The position numbers and the translations under genes were made by a program. 64,000 bases of DNA from Corynebacterium tapiri (GTDB lineage Bacteria > Actinomycetota > Actinomycetes > Mycobacteriales > Mycobacteriaceae). The stretch spans positions 155,649-219,648 of the forward strand of contig NZ_VDHJ01000001.1 of NCBI RefSeq assembly GCF_006334925.1, written 5' to 3'. Shown here in pieces: positions 63,673 through 64,000 of the stretch. The notes below the pieces were generated by a model. The model saw only the letters and a program-made list of their open reading frames with translations. It ran no database searches and was not told the origin of the DNA. Each line of letters starts with the position of its first letter. Within the stretch, counting starts at the first letter, position 1.

Positions 63673-64000
63673 CTAGATCAGGCTGCGGTAAACATCGGCC
63701 GTTTGGCGAGCGATCTCCAGCCAGGAGAACTTGTCCACTGCGCGGTCGCGGCCGGCGCGACCGAAGGCGGCCGCACGCTCACGATCCGCCACCATAGCGT
63801 TAACCGCGGCAGCGAGGTCGGCTTCGAACGCCCGGGTGTCGTTTTCGTCGTAATGCACGAGCGTTCCGGTCTCGCCATCGACCACCACCTCGGGGATTCC
63901 GCCGACGTCCGAGGCAACCACTGCGGTGGAACACGCCATTGCCTCAAGGTTGACGATGCCCAGGGGCTCATAGATGGACGGGCACACGAATACGTCGGCC
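63673..64000 (-). CDS. glgA: Glycogen synthase (GT4, actinobacterial GlgA/GlgM type), 3' part
   Basis: The gene runs off the right edge; only the C-terminal 108 residues are here. PSIYEPLGIVNLEAMACSTAVVASDVGGIPEVV is the glycosyltransferase-4 sugar-nucleotide motif. EKPL-type end residues and VDGETGTLV match actinobacterial GlgA, which in mycobacteria (GlgM) makes maltose-1-phosphate from ADP-glucose. The frame is open to base 64000. Confidence 0.9.
   Translation of the reverse strand, partial: ADVFVCPSIYEPLGIVNLEAMACSTAVVASDVGGIPEVVVDGETGTLVHYDENDTRAFEADLAAAVNAMVADRERAAAFGRAGRDRAVDKFSWLEIARQTADVYRSLI

Overview
The window is chromosomal DNA from an actinobacterium, almost certainly a Corynebacterium. 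Supporting evidence: a DtxR-type iron box before a HmuO haem oxygenase, mycothiol biosynthesis (mshB), an LpqW-type lipoprotein, a succinylase-type lysine/DAP cluster (dapC, two dapD genes, dapE), a BCCT transporter, a GuaB1 GMP-reductase-like protein, and tiny porin-like peptides of the kind found in the corynebacterial outer membrane. Coding is dense with short spacers and many ATGA overlaps. I see no prophage, insertion sequence, CRISPR array or rRNA.

Layout. 1-4.4 kb: end of a DUF418 membrane protein, a secreted SGNH hydrolase, iron-regulated hmuO with a DedA-like protein, and a DUF3253/metallo-hydrolase pair. 4.4-15 kb: guaB1, a three-gene membrane-bound formate dehydrogenase whose catalytic subunit reads an in-frame UGA (6536-6538) as selenocysteine, then putA behind a small leader ORF and hairpin. 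15-22.7 kb: spermidine-synthase-like and creatininase-family genes, then a 5-oxoproline module (pxpA, a pxpB-pxpC fusion, a biotin carboxylase/BCCP fusion, a GntR regulator and an NRAMP-like transporter) with a shared palindrome in both of its promoters. 22.7-25 kb: two very small secreted or envelope proteins and a dicarboxylate symporter. 25-29.2 kb: complete selenocysteine machinery (selD, tRNA-Sec, selA, selB), which explains the UGA in the formate dehydrogenase 20 kb away. 29.2-36 kb: an unknown protein, a UvrA-like ABC protein, a BCCT transporter, a ZIP metal transporter and a DUF808 protein. 36.3-39.6 kb: TPP riboswitch with ykoE-ykoD-ykoC (thiamine/HMP ECF importer) and a small kinase. 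39.8-45 kb: a complete peptide ABC importer. 45-53.7 kb: DUF402/secreted pair, typA, lpqW-like, mshB, a membrane protein, ferredoxin, dapC and an RluA-type pseudouridine synthase. 53.7-64 kb: GtrA, an XRE-regulated membrane-protein operon, dapD, an amino acid permease, a dapD paralogue, dapE, a LOG-family protein, DivIVA-like and DUF3117 proteins, an RlmA-like methyltransferase, a catalytically degenerate GH32 protein and the end of glycogen synthase.

The strongest connected story is selenium: a selenoprotein formate dehydrogenase with a local SECIS-like hairpin, plus every dedicated gene for Sec synthesis and insertion. The most novel leads are the proline-rich leader ORF and hairpin before putA, the GH32-like protein without catalytic residues beside glgA, the unannotated 41-residue porin-like peptide, and the 5-oxoproline regulon with its biotin carboxylase.
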